Shown here: piece by piece, positions 61,375 through 64,000 of the stretch
Layout of the letters: every line of letters starts with the position of its first letter
Numbering within the stretch: the first letter of the stretch is position 1
Source of the DNA: Nephrocerus scutellatus
Taxonomy: Eukaryota; Arthropoda; Insecta; Diptera; Pipunculidae
NCBI GenBank assembly: GCA_947095585.1
Contig: OX352762.1
Span: forward strand, 113,986,930-114,050,929
Length of the DNA stretch: 64,000 nt
Direction: 5' to 3'
Program-made: the position numbers and the translations under genes
The notes under the pieces: generated by a model
Seen by the model: only the letters and a program-made list of their open reading frames with translations
Databases searched by the model: none
What the model was told of the DNA's origin: nothing

Positions 61375-63440
61375 ATTATGAACGCAAAAATGGGTCTGGA
61401 GTCAGTATTCAGGCAATACATTGGAACCCCTAGTTTATACGAGAACACTAATTACAATGGACAGCGAGTCTCAGAAATGGAAGAAAGTAATAATTTGGTC
61501 TTGGAATATCCACAAGGTCATCTACTGATCTGCCGATGGAGCCACTTGCAACCAGATAGACTAAGTATTAAAAGATCGCCGTCACAACCCAACCCTGATG
61601 CCGGTGCAAACGTACCGAGGTGCCAATGTCGACTCGGACCAATAACTTGTTGGTATCTGCATCAACACGAAACGCTGTATCCGCGAATCAGATTCGTAAT
61701 ATGGCTGCCCTTTGCAACGAAAATACCATAAAGAAATATTGAATTAATATCTATAGGACTCGCTCTAAATTAAAGGAGAGTTAAGGGCCAAATATAATGG
61801 ACTTCAGTTGGATTAATTTAGCTGATGTGAACGACTCATTACATGCAATTCATATGCTGTGACCATAATGGGCTTTTGGTCGGTTTCGTCAAATATTCCT
61901 TTACTTACATGGGACTAAGCAAGTGTCAATGAAGTGAAAATTGTGTGAGATGCAATGCTAAAGTTCATTATGGGTAAATTAAAGAATGAGAGAAATTAGT
62001 TAAGCTTTTCGTTCGGTTTTCTCGTGAGAATAAGCCCACTGCAGCCCATTATAGTTGGGCCTTTAGTTCTGAGGCTGAATTGACAAGCGTAGGAGGGAAA
62101 TAGCTTTATAAATATGTTATTAGTACTGCTGACTTCATCTAGGGCAGTAGTCGTAAAGATCGCAATGACTGGTTCGATGATAAATGCAAACTATCGACTA
62201 CAGCGGCTAGCGAACGTAATAATTATTGCGTATTGAGCAATGCCACAATCTCACAAAATGCTGGCACGCGATGAGGATTATAAAAGTGCCAGAAGATATG
62301 CAAAAAGTCCGAGGAATATAAACTGCGTTGCATATACTGCAAAGTCAAGAGAGTATTGCCGATCACAAAAAAGTGTGAGTATAGAAGGAAGAAACGATGC
62401 CAAAACACTAAAGAGAGACTGGAGAACTGGAATTTGCCGGTTCCCCATACATAAGAAAGGAGTTATATATATGTAAGGAGTATAACGTTGTTGAAGCGCA
62501 ATATTCAGATAGAATTGTTCTGTTATCGTTCAAGACGGGATAGCCCTATATCCTAAAGTCATTATTGAGTGCAGCTTCATCCCATGCAAATCAACAACTA
62601 ACCAGTTTTTTTACACAGGCAGGCAGTCGGTGGAAGAATGTCTAATGTCATTCGATATCTATAACGGGCTCCAACAAGGGGACGTACCTATGTTTCATTC
62701 AACCTAGCGTTGGAGAAATTTATCGGAGAATCTGATGTAATGGCGAAAAGAACAATCCTCTATGAGTCGGCGCAGATACTGGCTTACGCAGATGATTTTG
62801 ACATCATTTGTGGAAACCAAAGAGTTGTACAAGAAGCTTTCATTGAGAACCGCTGAGAATAACGTCTGCAAGCAGAAGCCTCAGTTAAGTTAGTGGAAAA
62901 AGCGATTTTAAAAAATTGTAATCATTTAAGTGTGTTTAGGACCTTTAAATTCAGAAATTTAACCATAACATCCAAGCTGCTTATATATAAGACAAATGGT
63001 CACACCAGTACATACTTAGATATAGATCCGAGGCTAAGGTGCTTAGCAAAAACCAATTTGACCTCTTAGCTACGTTCGAGAGGAAAGTCTTACGGAGAAA
63101 TGTTATACCCGTATGTGAAGAAGGATGATTCCAGGGACTCTATAATGATGAGATTTACAAGCAATACCGAGATGTCGATATCGTGAAGGGAATTAAGTCC
63201 GTTAGGTTACGGTGGGCAGGATACCTAGTTCGAATGAATGTAGAGGCTTCTGCTCGAAAAGTCCTTTACGGTAGGATTTATGAGGGCAAGACAGCAAGGC
63301 TGGCCACGTCTACGCTAAAAGAATGGCGTAGATCAGGATGCCCAGAATTTAGGGATACCAAACTGGATGACATCGGCTCGCAATCGGGACCGGTGGATCG
63401 ATTTTAGCTCGACGCTATGACCGGCCCCGGGTTGTAGAGA
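61375..63440 (+). mobile_element. LINE-A copy 3, plus strand, internally deleted
   Basis: MNAKMGLESVFRQYIGTPSL (endonuclease, 61378 on), an ARDEDYKSARRYAK linker at 62240, RTGICRFPIHKKG, then SFNLALEKFIGESDV, AYADDFDIICGN (62783 on) and the C-terminal half SVRLRWAGYLVRMNVEA, EGKTARLATSTLKEWR to about 63407, ending in a (GAT)n tail. RT fingers are largely deleted. Confidence 0.82.
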
Positions 63441-63442
63441 AA

Positions 63443-63449
63443 TATGATA

Positions 63450-63506
<57 letters not shown>

Positions 63507-63549
63507 GTGGTGATGATGACGATGATGATCGTGATGATGATAATGATGT
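63443..63549 (+). repeat. (GAT)n array, LINE-A 3' tail
   Basis: About 35 GAT/TGA units with a few changes. It begins 25-30 nt after the LINE-A 3' end; other LINE-A copies end in shorter CATCATCAT (reverse) runs at 14535 and 21315. Confidence 0.85.
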
Positions 63550-64000
63550 AATCCTTTAACTATTTCAGGTCAATAGTGCACATTGTCATTCATTCCTTCT
63601 CAATGTGCGTGGCGCTCAATAAGGTGCACGAACATTAATTAGCAAATTTTTTGTTTGACGATTGCAAATAATTGCAAATAGATAGTCGTTTTCAAGAGTG
63701 TCTCGATATTATTTTTTTATTTTATTTTTTTATTATTATAATAAGTGGGGCTATAGACCCTTTTGGACTACGACCTTGAGGCTTATTGTGTCTTGATATT
63801 GAGAGGTGTCTTTGTGGAGTTTTGAGATGGTCTTTAGTGGGGTCTTAGTGATTTAAATCTTGTTTTATACTCCAAAAGCGTAGTTATTTTATTTATGTAA
63901 TTTTTTTTAAGCCTGAAATATTCGAGATTTCGATTAACAACAAAACATTTTCATTAATTTTATAACAGTTCTAGATGCTCTAATGCTCTTTTTTATTTTC
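63550..64000. other. No recognisable feature
   Basis: A/T-rich, ends at the window edge. Confidence 0.35.

Overview
The window looks like nuclear DNA from a fly (Diptera, probably a brachyceran; I cannot name the species). The signs are: one long, intron-split gene with GT-AG introns, most of them only 61-79 nt; A/T-rich spacer; and a dense, mostly degenerate load of LINEs, SINEs, mariner remnants and small non-autonomous repeats. There is no prokaryotic gene organisation. Most open frames in the window are chance frames or fragments of transposable elements.

The one host gene I can support is an integrin alpha subunit of the insect PS3 (scab/Volado) type on the + strand. Two alternative first coding exons, 1a (19000-19184) and 1b (40199-40386), encode related signal peptides and mature N-termini. 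Both end in the same codon phase and splice to the same acceptor at 43920/43921. Thirteen common exons follow (43921-48790). The conceptual proteins are 1115 aa (1a) and 1116 aa (1b). They contain a beta-propeller with three calcium-binding FG-GAP loops and no I domain, the extracellular leg region, a tetrabasic furin-type site (residues 924-927), a single membrane span and a GFFRR membrane-proximal tail motif. The 3' UTR probably ends near 49.36 kb.

Layout. 0-18 kb: intergenic, repeats only (an unclassified 'CCCGAT' repeat family, LINE fragments, one LINE with RNase H at 10.6-12.7 kb, a long minus-strand LINE at 14.5-17.3 kb). 18.0-19.2 kb: probable promoter/leader and exon 1a. 19.2-39.5 kb: the giant first intron, packed with LINE, mariner, SINE and nested repeats. 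39.5-40.4 kb: probable second promoter and exon 1b. 40.4-43.9 kb: intron with an RNase H LINE and a SINE. 43.9-49.4 kb: the integrin body and 3' UTR. 49.4-64 kb: downstream intergenic DNA with a second long LINE copy interrupted by a SINE with a clear target-site duplication, a mariner fragment and further LINE debris, including a plus-strand copy ending in a (GAT)n tail.

Repeat families are given working labels (LINE-A, LINE-B and so on) because I could not search a repeat library. I found no convincing tRNA, rRNA, CRISPR or complete autonomous transposon. The most interesting items are the duplicated first exon of the integrin gene, the CCCGAT repeat family with internal minisatellites, the nested element at 28.2-29.3 kb, and the SINE insertion inside LINE-A.
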